From NCBI GenBank assembly GCA_002470515.1, contig DKML01000003.1:1-21333 (forward strand): a DNA stretch of 21,333 nucleotides, in the 5' to 3' direction. Both the position numbers and the translations under genes were made by a program. Below the pieces are notes generated by a model. That model saw only the letters and a program-made list of their open reading frames with translations. It ran no database searches and was not told the origin of the DNA. This document shows positions 1-8,294 of this stretch, piece by piece. Every line of letters begins with the position of its first letter. Position 1 is the first letter of the stretch. The DNA comes from Proteobacteria bacterium UBA7415. GTDB taxonomy: Bacteria; Pseudomonadota; Gammaproteobacteria; Arenicellales; Arenicellaceae.

Positions 1-98
1 GTCGAGTGTTCTCAGGCCGTATCAGTGTGACAGATACTTACATCTAAGTTGTATTAAGCGTTTATTGTTTTAGCAAAGACTCCTTAAGAGGATTAAGA

Positions 99-857
99 AT
101 GCAGCACAGTATTGAAGATTTATTAAAGGTAAAAGCGGCGGGATCGATCAACGCCAATGTACCGACACCGTTGTATTATCAGCTCTATTCTTTGCTTAAG
201 AGTTTAATCTTGGATGGCAGTATCGGTCATTCCCAGCGTTTACCTGCTGAGGGTCAATTGGCTGAAATGTTTGATGTTTCACGTATCACAGCCAAACGAG
301 CAATGGACGAATTGGCGCAAGACGGCTTAATAGAAAGACGTCGGGGCAGGGGTTCTCACGTTATTTTTCGCTTTAAAGCGCGTCCGGTTCAAACACCTTT
401 GGTTGGGGTGCTAGAAGAGATCGAACGTATTGCAGCACTGTCTACTGCGCAAGTATTGGAATGTCATGTAGCCACGCCACCCTATCAAATTAGAGAAGAG
501 CTCGGTCTTGCTAATGGCGAAGAAGCTTTGCATCTGGTTAGGGTGAGAGAGAGCAAGGGTCGTAAATTTGGCTATTACGCCAGTTGGACCGCGTGGCAAG
601 ACACGCCACCAGATGCGGAAGTATTCAAAAAGATTCCACGTCTAAATTATTTTAAGGAGCGCGGACTTAAGGTGAATTTTGCAAAACAAACGATTGGCGC
701 AGCGCCTGCAACGCCAGCATTGGCCAGTGCGCTAGATGTACCCGAAGGCACAGCATTATTGCGCTTAGTACGACGATCGTTTCTAAAAGACGGTGACCAG
801 ATGGTGCTCAAGGACCATCTTAATATCTATTACAATCCAGAGTGCTTTCAGTACTAA
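99..857 (+). CDS. GntR-family (HutC/UTRA type) transcriptional regulator
   Basis: A DNA-binding repressor or activator of the GntR superfamily, HutC subfamily. Residues about 22-90 form the winged helix-turn-helix: YYQLYSLLKSLILDG, then RLPAEGQLAEMFDVSRITAKRAM, then a GLIERRRGRGSHV wing. Residues about 100-245 match a UTRA ligand-binding domain, with the typical late segment of the form 'P.GTALLRLVRRSF..DG...L'. The 252 aa length is normal for the family. The start is supported by a Shine-Dalgarno (AAGAGGA, 86-92) seven bases before the ATG. The ligand cannot be deduced: the only close neighbour is the convergent permease, and no catabolic operon is in view. It ends in TAA. Confidence 0.9.
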   Translation: MQHSIEDLLKVKAAGSINANVPTPLYYQLYSLLKSLILDGSIGHSQRLPAEGQLAEMFDVSRITAKRAMDELAQDGLIERRRGRGSHVIFRFKARPVQTPLVGVLEEIERIAALSTAQVLECHVATPPYQIREELGLANGEEALHLVRVRESKGRKFGYYASWTAWQDTPPDAEVFKKIPRLNYFKERGLKVNFAKQTIGAAPATPALASALDVPEGTALLRLVRRSFLKDGDQMVLKDHLNIYYNPECFQY

Positions 858-887
858 ATGGATATTGATATAAGTTAGTTCGCGTTT

Positions 888-1964
888 CTAGTCCGACTTT
901 ATCGAGTGAACTTGCTCGGCAAATTTAAGACTGCCGTTGCCCGAGAGTAAGATTGCCCAATGGCGCGTCTCTTTGAAATGCGCAAACACGATAAGCATCA
1001 TCACTGTAATCGGTACACTTAAAAACATTCCCGCTACGCCCCACACGCTGCCCCAGAGCGTGAGCGACAGCATTACTACTAGAGGGCTTACATTTAATGA
1101 ATTGCCCATGAGCTTTGGCTCTAGAAAATTACCCACTGCAATCTGTACTGATCCTACACCCAATAGCACGATCAAAAATGGGCCAAACGTATCAAACTGA
1201 ATCAGTGTAAGTAACGCAGGGAACAGCGTTGCAATGATCGAGCCGATGGTTGGGATAAAGTTGAGTAAGAAAATAGTAAATGCCCAGAAGCCAGCAAAAT
1301 CAACGCCTACCGCTAATAAGATAAAGTAGCTGACGGTGCCTGTAATTAGACTGGTGATGGTTTTGATCCACAGATAGGTTTGTATATCTTCTTGCGCATG
1401 CGACAAAATGCTCAGGATCGAACCACGTTGCTCGTTGTTGGGGAACATGGCACTAATCTTGTTTTGGAAAGTACCTTGCTCAAGCATTAAGAACAAAACA
1501 TAGATCAATACAATAAATATATCGCTGATCATATTAGTAAACGTGCCAGCGAGCGTTGTAATAAGGGGTGCAATTTCTATGCCTTTTACAACCTGATTTA
1601 TGTTCGGCAAGTCTTGCAAGTTAAATTGTTGAATTACCTTGATACTCAATGCGTCAAAGTTACGTTTGTATTCAGGCGCAGCCGCAGAGACATCAGATAT
1701 GTTGTTCTGAATCATATCGACCGAGAAGGCTACAAATAGTCCGATACTGAACAAAGACATCAAGGTCGTAACCCAATTTCGATCCGCTACCCACGGCAGG
1801 AGCTTTGCGTAACTGCGACTCAAGGCGTTGATCACGTACCAGATCATTATGGCGACAGCCAGCGGTACCAGCACCGATTTTCCTACAACCAAAACGTAGA
1901 ACACTGCAACCGTTGCCAAAATGACCAACGAAATCGAGGTTGGTCGTGAGATGTCAGAACTCAT
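888..1964 (-). CDS. AI-2E family transporter / PerM-like permease
   Basis: An integral inner-membrane protein of the AI-2E transporter (PerM/YhhT, formerly UPF0118) family, 358 aa. It starts with paired hydrophobic helices (ISLVILATVAVFYVLVV and LVPLAVAIMIWYVINAL). A soluble central segment follows, then the family's C-terminal helix cluster containing FLLNFIPTIGSIIATLFPALL and the LEPKLMGNSLNVSPLVVMLSL signature. Members export small molecules or ions (AI-2 in a few, Na+/H+ antiport in others), so the substrate here is unknown. The start has a strong Shine-Dalgarno (AAGGAG on the minus strand, 1970-1975). It lies 79 bases downstream of the M20 peptidase on the same strand, with a perfect hairpin between them. 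It ends in TAG. Confidence 0.88.
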   Translation of the reverse strand: MSSDISRPTSISLVILATVAVFYVLVVGKSVLVPLAVAIMIWYVINALSRSYAKLLPWVADRNWVTTLMSLFSIGLFVAFSVDMIQNNISDVSAAAPEYKRNFDALSIKVIQQFNLQDLPNINQVVKGIEIAPLITTLAGTFTNMISDIFIVLIYVLFLMLEQGTFQNKISAMFPNNEQRGSILSILSHAQEDIQTYLWIKTITSLITGTVSYFILLAVGVDFAGFWAFTIFLLNFIPTIGSIIATLFPALLTLIQFDTFGPFLIVLLGVGSVQIAVGNFLEPKLMGNSLNVSPLVVMLSLTLWGSVWGVAGMFLSVPITVMMLIVFAHFKETRHWAILLSGNGSLKFAEQVHSIKSD

Positions 1965-1979
1965 TATTACTCCTTATTG

Positions 1980-2005
1980 GGACAGACTAGTATGTTCGTC
2001 TGTCC
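1980..2005 (-). other. Perfect intergenic hairpin just upstream of the perM-like ribosome binding site
   Basis: GGACAGAC (1980-1987) and GTCTGTCC (1998-2005) form a perfect 8-bp stem around a 10-base loop. On the minus strand the stem sits after the M20 peptidase stop and ends five bases before the AAGGAG of the downstream permease gene. No U-tract follows, so it is not a classic intrinsic terminator. It could be a transcript-processing or stability element, a translation control element or a protein operator. Confidence 0.5.
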
Positions 2006-2043
2006 TCAAATTGCGTTGATGTTTAGGCGTATTGACTGTTGGC

Positions 2044-3486
2044 TTATTGTGGGGCGGTGAGCTCTTTGAGCAATACTGTCCAAAAATCCAAGCTGTCATC
2101 GAATGACTTCTTAGGGAAGCGCTCGTTTAAACCGTGTGCAAAGTTGTCTTCGGCGCGCATAAATCCGCTGGAGACGCCCCATACTGGTATCCCCGCGGTG
2201 CGAAAATGCATGCCGTCGGTTGCTCCTGGTGACATATACGGCACCATGGGTAGTTCAGGACTAATTGTATCAACGGCAACTCGAACTGCCGCCATGACGT
2301 CATCACGAGGGTCCGACGTTGGGCTTTCTGGGTAAGGAACTAAGAGTTTGATATCTTTATCAGTAAGCCCGCTTACCTCTACGAGCTGTTGCTTGACACC
2401 TTCAATAGTCTCTCCAGGAAAAATCCGGCAATTAACCGTTGCGGTTGCAGACTGCGGTAAGGCATTCTCGGCATGGCCGCCAGAGAGCATTGTTGCCACA
2501 CAGGTGGTGCGCAGCATGCCGTTGTAATGGGCCTTTCTACTTAACAAGGCTACTGCCTGTTCATCCGTAGGGTCGGCTGCGAAACTCGCCATGGCTGAGC
2601 CCGTTTCACCTTCGACTTTTAAACTGTTTTGGCGAAAGTACTCGCGGGTAACGCTGGAACTGTTAATAGGAAACCTATACTGAGAAATCGCTTTTAGTGC
2701 GTCAGCAAGCTCATATATTGCATTGTCTGGCCGTGGGATCGAGCTGTGACCACCTGGGTTGTGGATGGTCATCTCAAACGTAGCGTAGGTCTTTTCTGCG
2801 GCCTGAACATTGTACCCGACGGGCTCATGATTGGTGTTTAGTGATCCGCCGCCTGCATCAGAGTTTAGTGCATATTCGGCATCCCTTAAGTAAGCAGTCT
2901 CGTAGGCGAGCTTCTCGGTTGTGAACATTGTGGTTTCTTCGTCACCAGAAAAGACGATGTATAGATCTCGGTTTGGTACAAAACCTTGTTTCTTGAGACG
3001 AACAAAAGTCGAAGCTAACATAGACACGCCATATTTATTGTCGATAGTGCCACGGCCATAAAAATACGATTCGTCTTCGTTGAGTGTAAATGGCGAACGT
3101 TCCCAATCAGAGTCTAGGGCTTCGACAACGTCCATATGACCCAACAATAAGATGGGCATTAAGTTAGAACCTTCCTTACCTGCGTAACGCACGGTAAGTC
3201 CAACAGCGTCGTCTACAGCTATTGTCTTAATATCATCAGGGCTAAAACCCGCGACAACGAATTCTTGACTTAGGTAGTCCACAATTTTCTGACCGTTGCC
3301 GCGCCCAGCAACGGTGGGTATTTCTACAATAGTCCGATAGATTTCTAAGCTCTTCGCTTTATGCTCGGCGGCTTCTGCAGCGTCGCCAATTGCCGCGTTT
3401 GAGATGCTTGAGAGTAGGGCGAAGCACATTAAGATGCCTGCTTGACCGAGTAAAGTAGACGTGTGCGTTTTAAGTAGAGAATTCAT
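2044..3486 (-). CDS. Exported M20-family metallopeptidase (carboxypeptidase/dipeptidase-like)
   Basis: A zinc peptidase of the M20/M28 clan that cleaves short peptides or N-acyl amino acids. The first ~31 residues look like a signal peptide (hydrophobic LLGQAGILMCFALLSSI then SNA-A), so it likely acts in the periplasm or outside. The di-zinc ligands are visible: H117 in LLLGHMDVVEA with D119, D149 in GRGTIDNKYG, the catalytic and ligand pair E183/E184 in SGDEETT, D210 in NSDAGGG, and a C-terminal H451 in NFAHGLNERFP. The dimerisation lid domain lies about residues 225-345 (GGHSSIPRPDNAIYELA). At 480 aa it is normal for the secreted M20 group. It ends in TAA. The exact substrate cannot be read from sequence. 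Confidence 0.9.
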   Translation of the reverse strand: MNSLLKTHTSTLLGQAGILMCFALLSSISNAAIGDAAEAAEHKAKSLEIYRTIVEIPTVAGRGNGQKIVDYLSQEFVVAGFSPDDIKTIAVDDAVGLTVRYAGKEGSNLMPILLLGHMDVVEALDSDWERSPFTLNEDESYFYGRGTIDNKYGVSMLASTFVRLKKQGFVPNRDLYIVFSGDEETTMFTTEKLAYETAYLRDAEYALNSDAGGGSLNTNHEPVGYNVQAAEKTYATFEMTIHNPGGHSSIPRPDNAIYELADALKAISQYRFPINSSSVTREYFRQNSLKVEGETGSAMASFAADPTDEQAVALLSRKAHYNGMLRTTCVATMLSGGHAENALPQSATATVNCRIFPGETIEGVKQQLVEVSGLTDKDIKLLVPYPESPTSDPRDDVMAAVRVAVDTISPELPMVPYMSPGATDGMHFRTAGIPVWGVSSGFMRAEDNFAHGLNERFPKKSFDDSLDFWTVLLKELTAPQ

Positions 3487-3592
3487 GTGGGATTATCCAA
3501 TCGTTATTTACGCCCACACTTTACACCAGAACTTTTAGGGCGAGCAAAGTTAGAGGTATAAAATAAGATTAATGTATCAAAGTGTGACGCAT

Positions 3593-3630
3593 AAAAAACG
3601 CCGGCAACCATTTATGGTTGCCGGCGTTTT
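3593..3630 (-). terminator. Intrinsic terminator downstream of ald (potentially bidirectional)
   Basis: A perfect 13-bp stem (3598-3610 with 3615-3627) closes a 4-base loop. On the minus strand it is followed by a run of six U, and on the plus strand by UUUU. It lies 46 bases past the alanine dehydrogenase stop and separates that gene from the peptidase gene downstream. Its loop context CCATTTATGG recurs in the terminator at 21165-21204. Confidence 0.9.
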
Positions 3631-3675
3631 AGCACGTTGGCTCGGTCTAAGTTAGCTACCAGTTCAATATTTAAC

Positions 3676-4788
3676 TTAGATCAAGCTTGTCGCGTCCGTG
3701 TACTCAAGTCCTTGTGCATCGGCAACTGCTTTATAGGTTAACTTACCCGCGTGCACGTTCAAGCCGTTTAACAAATGAACGTCTTGAGAAACCGCTTTCT
3801 TCCAGCCTTGGTTTGCTAGGCTTAGCGTAAACGGCAACGTGGCATTGTTAAGGGCATACGTTGATGTTTGCGGTACTGCGCCAGGCATATTGGCGACGCA
3901 GTAGTGGACTACACCGTGCTTCATAAAGGTTGGTTCGGCATGAGTGGTTGCTACAGATGTTTCAAAGCAACCGCCTTGGTCAATCGCAACGTCTACTAGC
4001 ACCGCTCCAGGCTTCATTTTACGCACATGGTCTTCGGTCACTAGCTTAGGCGCATTTGCGCCAGGTACTAATACCGCACCAATCACCAAATCAGATTCGG
4101 CCGTGTAACGGTCAATAGCTTCGCGTGTTGAATAAACACAATTGGCTTTTCCTTCAAACTCCATGTCTAACTGACGAAGCTTAGGGATTGAGCGATCTAG
4201 GATTGTTACATTAGCACCCATGCCACGAGCGATGTACGCTGCGTTTTGGCCAACAACACCGCCACCTAACACCAATACTTTGGCTGGTTCGGTTCCGGGT
4301 ACACCACCCATTAATACGCCAATGCCGCCTTGAGCGCGTTCTAGACAGTGTGCACCAGCTTGTGCAGCAAGGCGTCCTGCAACTTCGCTCATCGGTGCAA
4401 GCAAAGGCAGTGACCCGCCAATACCGGTCACTGTTTCGTAAGCAATCGCGGTTACGCCAGACTCTAATAAGAGCTTAGTTTGGCGTGGGTCTGGAGATAG
4501 GTGTAAGTAAGTAAACAGCACTTGGCCTTCGCGCAATTGTTTGCATTCTTCAGGCTGTGGCTCTTTTACCTTAACGACCATTTCAGACTTAGCGAAAATC
4601 TCTTCGTTAGTGTCAACAATGGTTGCGCCAATAGCGCGGTAGTGATCGTCTGTAAGGCCGATTCCAGCTGCAGCGCCTGCAGCGATGCTAACGTCGTGAC
4701 CATACTCAATAAGCTCTTTAGCACTCGCTGGGCTAAGGCCTACGCGGTACTCGTGATTTTTAATTTCTTTTGGTACGCCAACTTTCAT
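3676..4788 (-). CDS. ald: Alanine dehydrogenase
   Basis: Cytosolic NAD-dependent L-alanine dehydrogenase (alanine to pyruvate plus ammonium, reversible), 370 aa, full length for the family. The N-terminal [18 protein letters not shown] signature is present. So are the pyruvate-binding and catalytic residues K75 (KVKEPQ), H96 (YLHLSPD) and D270 ([11 protein letters not shown]), and the Rossmann motif [12 protein letters not shown] (about 174-184). A Shine-Dalgarno GGAGGA precedes the ATG on the minus strand. The gene is divergent from an Lrp/AsnC regulator, the arrangement known for AldR-type control of ald. A promoter with a 17-bp spacer and an Lrp-like box lie between them. It ends in TAA before a strong terminator. 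Confidence 0.97.
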   Translation of the reverse strand: MKVGVPKEIKNHEYRVGLSPASAKELIEYGHDVSIAAGAAAGIGLTDDHYRAIGATIVDTNEEIFAKSEMVVKVKEPQPEECKQLREGQVLFTYLHLSPDPRQTKLLLESGVTAIAYETVTGIGGSLPLLAPMSEVAGRLAAQAGAHCLERAQGGIGVLMGGVPGTEPAKVLVLGGGVVGQNAAYIARGMGANVTILDRSIPKLRQLDMEFEGKANCVYSTREAIDRYTAESDLVIGAVLVPGANAPKLVTEDHVRKMKPGAVLVDVAIDQGGCFETSVATTHAEPTFMKHGVVHYCVANMPGAVPQTSTYALNNATLPFTLSLANQGWKKAVSQDVHLLNGLNVHAGKLTYKAVADAQGLEYTDATSLI

Positions 4789-4813
4789 GGTAAATCCTCC
4801 GTGGTTATTAAAA

Positions 4814-4842
4814 ATGATAGAGCTAGAAATGAAAATGGTTAA
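4814..4842 (-). promoter_or_regulatory. Candidate sigma70 promoter of ald
   Basis: On the minus strand TTAACC (-35, 4837-4842) and TATCAT (-10, 4814-4819) are separated by exactly 17 bases. The predicted transcript start is near 4807, giving a leader of about 20 bases that just holds the GGAGGA ribosome binding site. Matches are 4/6 and 5/6 to consensus in an AT-rich region, so this is moderate support. Confidence 0.45.
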
Positions 4843-4871
4843 GGAATTATTTTTGTATTTTCTTAAAAAAG

Positions 4872-4886
4872 TAGTAAATTATCTTT
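4872..4886. promoter_or_regulatory. Candidate Lrp-type operator between ald and the Lrp/AsnC gene
   Basis: TAGTAAATTATCTTT matches 12 of 15 positions of the E. coli Lrp consensus YAGHAWATTWTDCTR. It lies about 65-80 bases upstream of the predicted ald start, a reasonable activator position. It also lies just upstream of the divergent regulator's start codon, which would allow autoregulation. The surrounding sequence is very AT-rich, so chance matches are likely enough to keep confidence low. Confidence 0.35.
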
Positions 4887-4899
4887 TAATTACATACGT

Positions 4900-5400
4900 A
4901 TGCCACAAATAAACCTGATTGGGCTTGATCCCAATGTTGAAGCTATGATTGATAACTATGATCGCAAAATACTAAGGGCACTCCAGCGAGACGGACGGCT
5001 AAGCTATACCGAGCTTGGCAAACTGGTTGGTCTGACCACTACGCCGTGTATAGAGCGCGTGCGTAAGCTCGAACGACAGGGCTATATTACTGATTACTCA
5101 GCCAATCTAGACCCAAAAAAACTGGAAACAGGTCTTATTGTTTTCGTCCAAATAAGCCTAAGCCGATCTGGGCAGCACAGCTTTTCGATGTTTCGAGACG
5201 CAATTAAAGCTCTACCAGAGGTACAAGAATGCCATTTAGTAACGGGTCACTTTGATTTTTTGGTAAAAGCCAGGGTCAAGGATATGACCGCGTATCGGGA
5301 CTTTCTAGAGAATCACTTACTCACGGTTAAGGGCGTAAAGGATTCAACCAGCATTGCCGTTATGGAAACGGTTAAGGAAACCATGCAGATCCCCATTTAA
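4900..5400 (+). CDS. Lrp/AsnC-family transcriptional regulator
   Basis: A feast/famine-type amino-acid-responsive regulator, 166 aa. The AsnC-type helix-turn-helix is at about 18-75 (IDNYDRKILRALQRDGRLSY, TELGKLVGLTTTPCIERVRKLERQGYI). A RAM effector-binding domain covers about 80-160 (LIVFVQISL, VQECHLVTGHFDFLVKARVKDM). The usual family N-terminus corresponds to an internal ATG at 4945 (MIDNYDRK), so the true start may be there; neither start has a clear Shine-Dalgarno. Position opposite ald suggests that it senses alanine or another amino acid and controls ald. It ends in TAA. Confidence 0.93.
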   Translation: MPQINLIGLDPNVEAMIDNYDRKILRALQRDGRLSYTELGKLVGLTTTPCIERVRKLERQGYITDYSANLDPKKLETGLIVFVQISLSRSGQHSFSMFRDAIKALPEVQECHLVTGHFDFLVKARVKDMTAYRDFLENHLLTVKGVKDSTSIAVMETVKETMQIPI

Positions 5401-5433
5401 GTGTACTTTAAGTTATCGCTCAGTCTCACTAAC

Positions 5434-5448
5434 GCACCAATATAGTGC
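5434..5448. promoter_or_regulatory. NtrC binding site upstream of glnA
   Basis: GCAC-N7-GTGC (5434-5437 and 5445-5448) has exactly the half-sites and spacing of the enterobacterial NtrC site (TGCAC-N7-GTGCA). Its centre is about 150 bases upstream of the start predicted from the sigma54 promoter, a normal enhancer distance. A weaker partial match (GCAC-N7-AAGC) follows at 5464-5478. Confidence 0.75.
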
Positions 5449-5563
5449 AATACAATCTTATTTGCACTATTATGAAGCGCTCATATGGGGTGATATTGCA
5501 CGTGTGCGATATTTTAGGGCGGTTTTATTCGCAGTTTGGCCTTTTTTGTAACAATTTACATAG

Positions 5564-5580
5564 TTGGCACAAAGATTGCT
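5564..5580 (+). promoter_or_regulatory. Sigma54 (RpoN) promoter of glnA
   Basis: TTGGCAC (5564-5570), five bases, then TTGCT (5576-5580) is a near-perfect -24/-12 sigma54 element (TGGCAC-N5-TTGCW) with correct spacing. Transcription should begin near 5591, about 93 bases before the glnA start. With the upstream NtrC site and the ntrBC genes downstream, this is a textbook nitrogen-regulated promoter. Confidence 0.88.
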
Positions 5581-5683
5581 GCATCTAAAGTACAGCGCCA
5601 TTGCCCAAACTGCGTATTGGACCAAGGCGTGTTCACTTTCAAAGAAGTTTTAACTAACTACATAGATACCAGAGGTAAGAGTA

Positions 5684-7093
5684 ATGTCAGCGAAAGACGT
5701 ACTAAAGCAAATTAAAGAAGACGATATTAAGTTTATTGATTTTCGTTTCACGGATACACGCGGTAAAGAGCAACATGTAACTGTTCCAACAAGCGTCGTC
5801 GACGAAGATACGTTTGCAGAAGGAAAGATGTTCGATGGTTCTTCAGTTGCAGGTTGGAAGGGTATTAACGAATCAGACATGATTCTTATGCCTGATCCAC
5901 AAACAGCCGTATTAGACCCGTTCTTTCAAGATAAAACGCTTAACATCCGCTGTGACGTTGTAGAGCCTTCAACAATGGAAGGGTATGAGCGAGATCCTCG
6001 CTCTATCGCTAAGCGTGCCGAAGCATATTTGCAGGAAACGGGCATCGGCGACAAAGCCTATTTTGGCCCTGAGAACGAATTTTTCGTGTTTGACGATGTT
6101 CGTTTTTCTACTGATCCACGTGGCGCCTTCTTTGAAATTGATTCTTCAGAAGCGTATTGGAATTCAGACAAGCTTTATGAAGGCGGCAACATGGGGCATC
6201 GCCCTGGTTTAAAAGGCGGTTACTTTCCTGTTCCTCCAGTAGATTCACTGCACGACTTACGTGCGGCAATGTGTCTTTCGTCTGAAGCCATGGGTTGTCC
6301 AACTGAAGTACATCACCACGAAGTAGCAACGGCTGGTCAGTGCGAAATCGGAACAATCTTCAATACGCTTACCAAAAAAGCAGACGAAGTACAGATTTTT
6401 AAATATGCGGTACACAATACGGCTCACATGTTCGGTAAAACAGCTACGTTTATGCCAAAGCCAATTGTTGGCGACAACGGTTCGGGTATGCATGTTCACC
6501 AATCAATCTTTAAAGACGGCGAAAATATTTTTGCTGGCGACGGATACGGCGGTTTGAGTGAAACAGCTCTGTATTACATTGGCGGTATTTTTAAGCACGC
6601 ACGTGCTATCAACGCGTTTGCAAATGCATCAACAAACAGCTACAAGCGCTTAGTACCAGGCTTCGAAGCGCCAGTACTGTTGGCTTATTCAGCACGTAAC
6701 CGTTCAGCATCTTGCCGAATTCCTTTTGTGTCAAACCCTAAAGGTCGTCGTATTGAGATTCGTTTCCCAGATTCAACGGCTAATCCATACTTGGCATTTA
6801 CAGCGATGTTGATGGCAGGTCTCGATGGGATTCAAAACAAGATTCACCCAGGTGATGCATCGGACGAAGATTTGTACGAGTTGCCACCGGCAGAGCAAGC
6901 GAAGATTCCAACAGTAGCGCCAGGCCTAGATTACGCACTTGCAGCGCTTGATGCTGACCGAGAGTTCTTGAAGGCGGGTGGTGTATTTACTGATGACTCT
7001 ATCGATGGTTACTTAGAGCTCAAGCAAGCAGAAGTTGATGCATTGCGTATGAGCACTCACCCAATCGAGTTCGAATTGTCTTATAGCTGTTAA
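5684..7093 (+). CDS. glnA: Glutamine synthetase type I
   Basis: Cytosolic dodecameric enzyme that makes glutamine from glutamate, ammonium and ATP; 469 aa, the usual length for GSI-beta. Visible motifs are the [16 protein letters not shown] substrate loop (51-66), metal ligands in [11 protein letters not shown] (127-137), the [10 protein letters not shown] loop (265-274), the ATP and Glu-flap region [21 protein letters not shown], and RIEIRFPD (356-363). Y398 in LYELPPAE corresponds to the adenylylated tyrosine, so GlnE control is expected. A Shine-Dalgarno-like AGAGGTAAGAG precedes the ATG. Transcription is predicted from a sigma54 promoter with an upstream NtrC site. It ends in TAA, followed by an intrinsic terminator. 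Confidence 0.98.
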   Translation: MSAKDVLKQIKEDDIKFIDFRFTDTRGKEQHVTVPTSVVDEDTFAEGKMFDGSSVAGWKGINESDMILMPDPQTAVLDPFFQDKTLNIRCDVVEPSTMEGYERDPRSIAKRAEAYLQETGIGDKAYFGPENEFFVFDDVRFSTDPRGAFFEIDSSEAYWNSDKLYEGGNMGHRPGLKGGYFPVPPVDSLHDLRAAMCLSSEAMGCPTEVHHHEVATAGQCEIGTIFNTLTKKADEVQIFKYAVHNTAHMFGKTATFMPKPIVGDNGSGMHVHQSIFKDGENIFAGDGYGGLSETALYYIGGIFKHARAINAFANASTNSYKRLVPGFEAPVLLAYSARNRSASCRIPFVSNPKGRRIEIRFPDSTANPYLAFTAMLMAGLDGIQNKIHPGDASDEDLYELPPAEQAKIPTVAPGLDYALAALDADREFLKAGGVFTDDSIDGYLELKQAEVDALRMSTHPIEFELSYSC

Positions 7094-7106
7094 ATGTTAA
7101 GAGAGG

Positions 7107-7133
7107 CGCCCCGCATGGTCGGGGCGTTTTTTT
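7107..7133 (+). terminator. Intrinsic terminator after glnA
   Basis: CGCCCCG (7107-7113) pairs with CGGGGCG (7120-7126) around a 6-base loop, followed by seven T. It starts 14 bases past the glnA stop, so most glnA transcripts should end before ntrB. As in enteric bacteria, ntrBC expression would rely on read-through or its own promoter. Confidence 0.92.
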
Positions 7134-7202
7134 AACTAGGCGCGCACTGTTTTGGTGCAATCTGTATAGCATTCACTCAATATCGACTGAAAACCACTGC
7201 GA

Positions 7203-8294
7203 ATGAACCCAGAAGCTCTCATCGAGAATTTAAACAATTCCGTTATTGTGGTGGATCGAGATCAAGTAGTGCTGCGTGTCAATGTTGCGGCGGAGACCTT
7301 GTTTTCTAAAAGCCGTCGCTACCTACTAGGCCATCCTTTGGCCGAAGTGGTACCCGTAGACAAAATTACGTCTTATATCGATCAATGTTTTTCAGACAAT
7401 GCTCATTTCACCCTGCGCGAAGTAGCGCTGGAAATAGGGGGTGCGGAGTCTTTGGTAGATTTAACGCTGCAATGCGTTATCGGCGAAGCACAAATTAATA
7501 CAGTTGTATTGATCGAGATTAATAGTATCAGCCGAATATCGCGATTTATGCGCGAGAAAAACCAGGTAGAGCGTCAGCAGTCTTTTCGTTTAATGATGCG
7601 CGGTCTTGCTCACGAAATTAAAAATCCTCTAGGCGGCATTCGCGGCGCAGCACAATTATTGGATAGAGAGATCACAGATCCTTCGCGACGCCAGCTTACG
7701 GGGATTCTAATTAAGGAGGCTGACCGTCTAACTCGATTAGTGGATCGCGTAATGGGGTCGCGTGAGCAGCTTAAGCCCTGTCTTTTGAATATTCACGAAG
7801 TGTTAGAACATGTTATTCGTTTGGTCTCGGTTAAGTCTGATAGCGAACTAACTATTCATCGTAATTATGATCCTGCGCTACCTGAGATTAACGTAGACAG
7901 AGAGCAGATGATTCAAGCAACTCTCAACATTGTTGGAAATGCTATAGAGGCGCAACAAGGGCGAGACCAAATTGTAATTGGTATTAACACAGAGTTTGAC
8001 CGCTTCGTGACGATTAACCGAGAGACTTACCGCCAAGCACTCAATATTAAAATTTGGGATGAAGGCACGGGAGTGGTCTCAGAACTACAGGACATATTGT
8101 TCGATCCTTTAATAACCAGTCGACCAGAGGGTACTGGATTAGGTTTATCGATTACTCAAGAAATTGTGCAGCGCCACAAAGGCCTAGTGCAATTGGAAGA
8201 ATATGAAGGCAAGACGTGTTTCACCATTAGTTTGCCGTATCTGTCGACAAAGTTGGATGCTGTCGAAGATTTATCAGGAGGTTTAAGTGAGTAA
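7203..8294 (+). CDS. ntrB: Nitrogen regulation sensor histidine kinase/phosphatase NtrB
   Basis: Cytosolic sensor kinase of the nitrogen two-component system (also glnL), 363 aa. A PAS-like N-terminus spans 1-120 (NNSVIVVDRDQVVLRVNVAAETLF). The dimerisation and phosphoacceptor H-box is RGLAHEIKNPLGGIRGAAQLL with H137. The ATPase domain has the N-box DREQMIQATLNIVGNAIEA, a G1 box DEGTGV and a G2 box GTGLGLSI. No transmembrane segment is present, as expected for NtrB. The stop TAA (8292-8294) overlaps the start region of ntrC, so the two are translationally coupled. PII proteins would control its kinase/phosphatase balance; none is encoded here. Confidence 0.96.
   Translation: MNPEALIENLNNSVIVVDRDQVVLRVNVAAETLFSKSRRYLLGHPLAEVVPVDKITSYIDQCFSDNAHFTLREVALEIGGAESLVDLTLQCVIGEAQINTVVLIEINSISRISRFMREKNQVERQQSFRLMMRGLAHEIKNPLGGIRGAAQLLDREITDPSRRQLTGILIKEADRLTRLVDRVMGSREQLKPCLLNIHEVLEHVIRLVSVKSDSELTIHRNYDPALPEINVDREQMIQATLNIVGNAIEAQQGRDQIVIGINTEFDRFVTINRETYRQALNIKIWDEGTGVVSELQDILFDPLITSRPEGTGLGLSITQEIVQRHKGLVQLEEYEGKTCFTISLPYLSTKLDAVEDLSGGLSE

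Noticed and set aside
1..98. Leading stretch before the GntR gene
   Set aside because: Looked for the end of a preceding gene or a promoter. Nothing beyond the GntR ribosome binding site could be supported.
5464..5478. A second NtrC site upstream of glnA (GCAC-N7-AAGC)
   Set aside because: One arm fails to match, so it is mentioned only as a degenerate partner of the strong site at 5434-5448.
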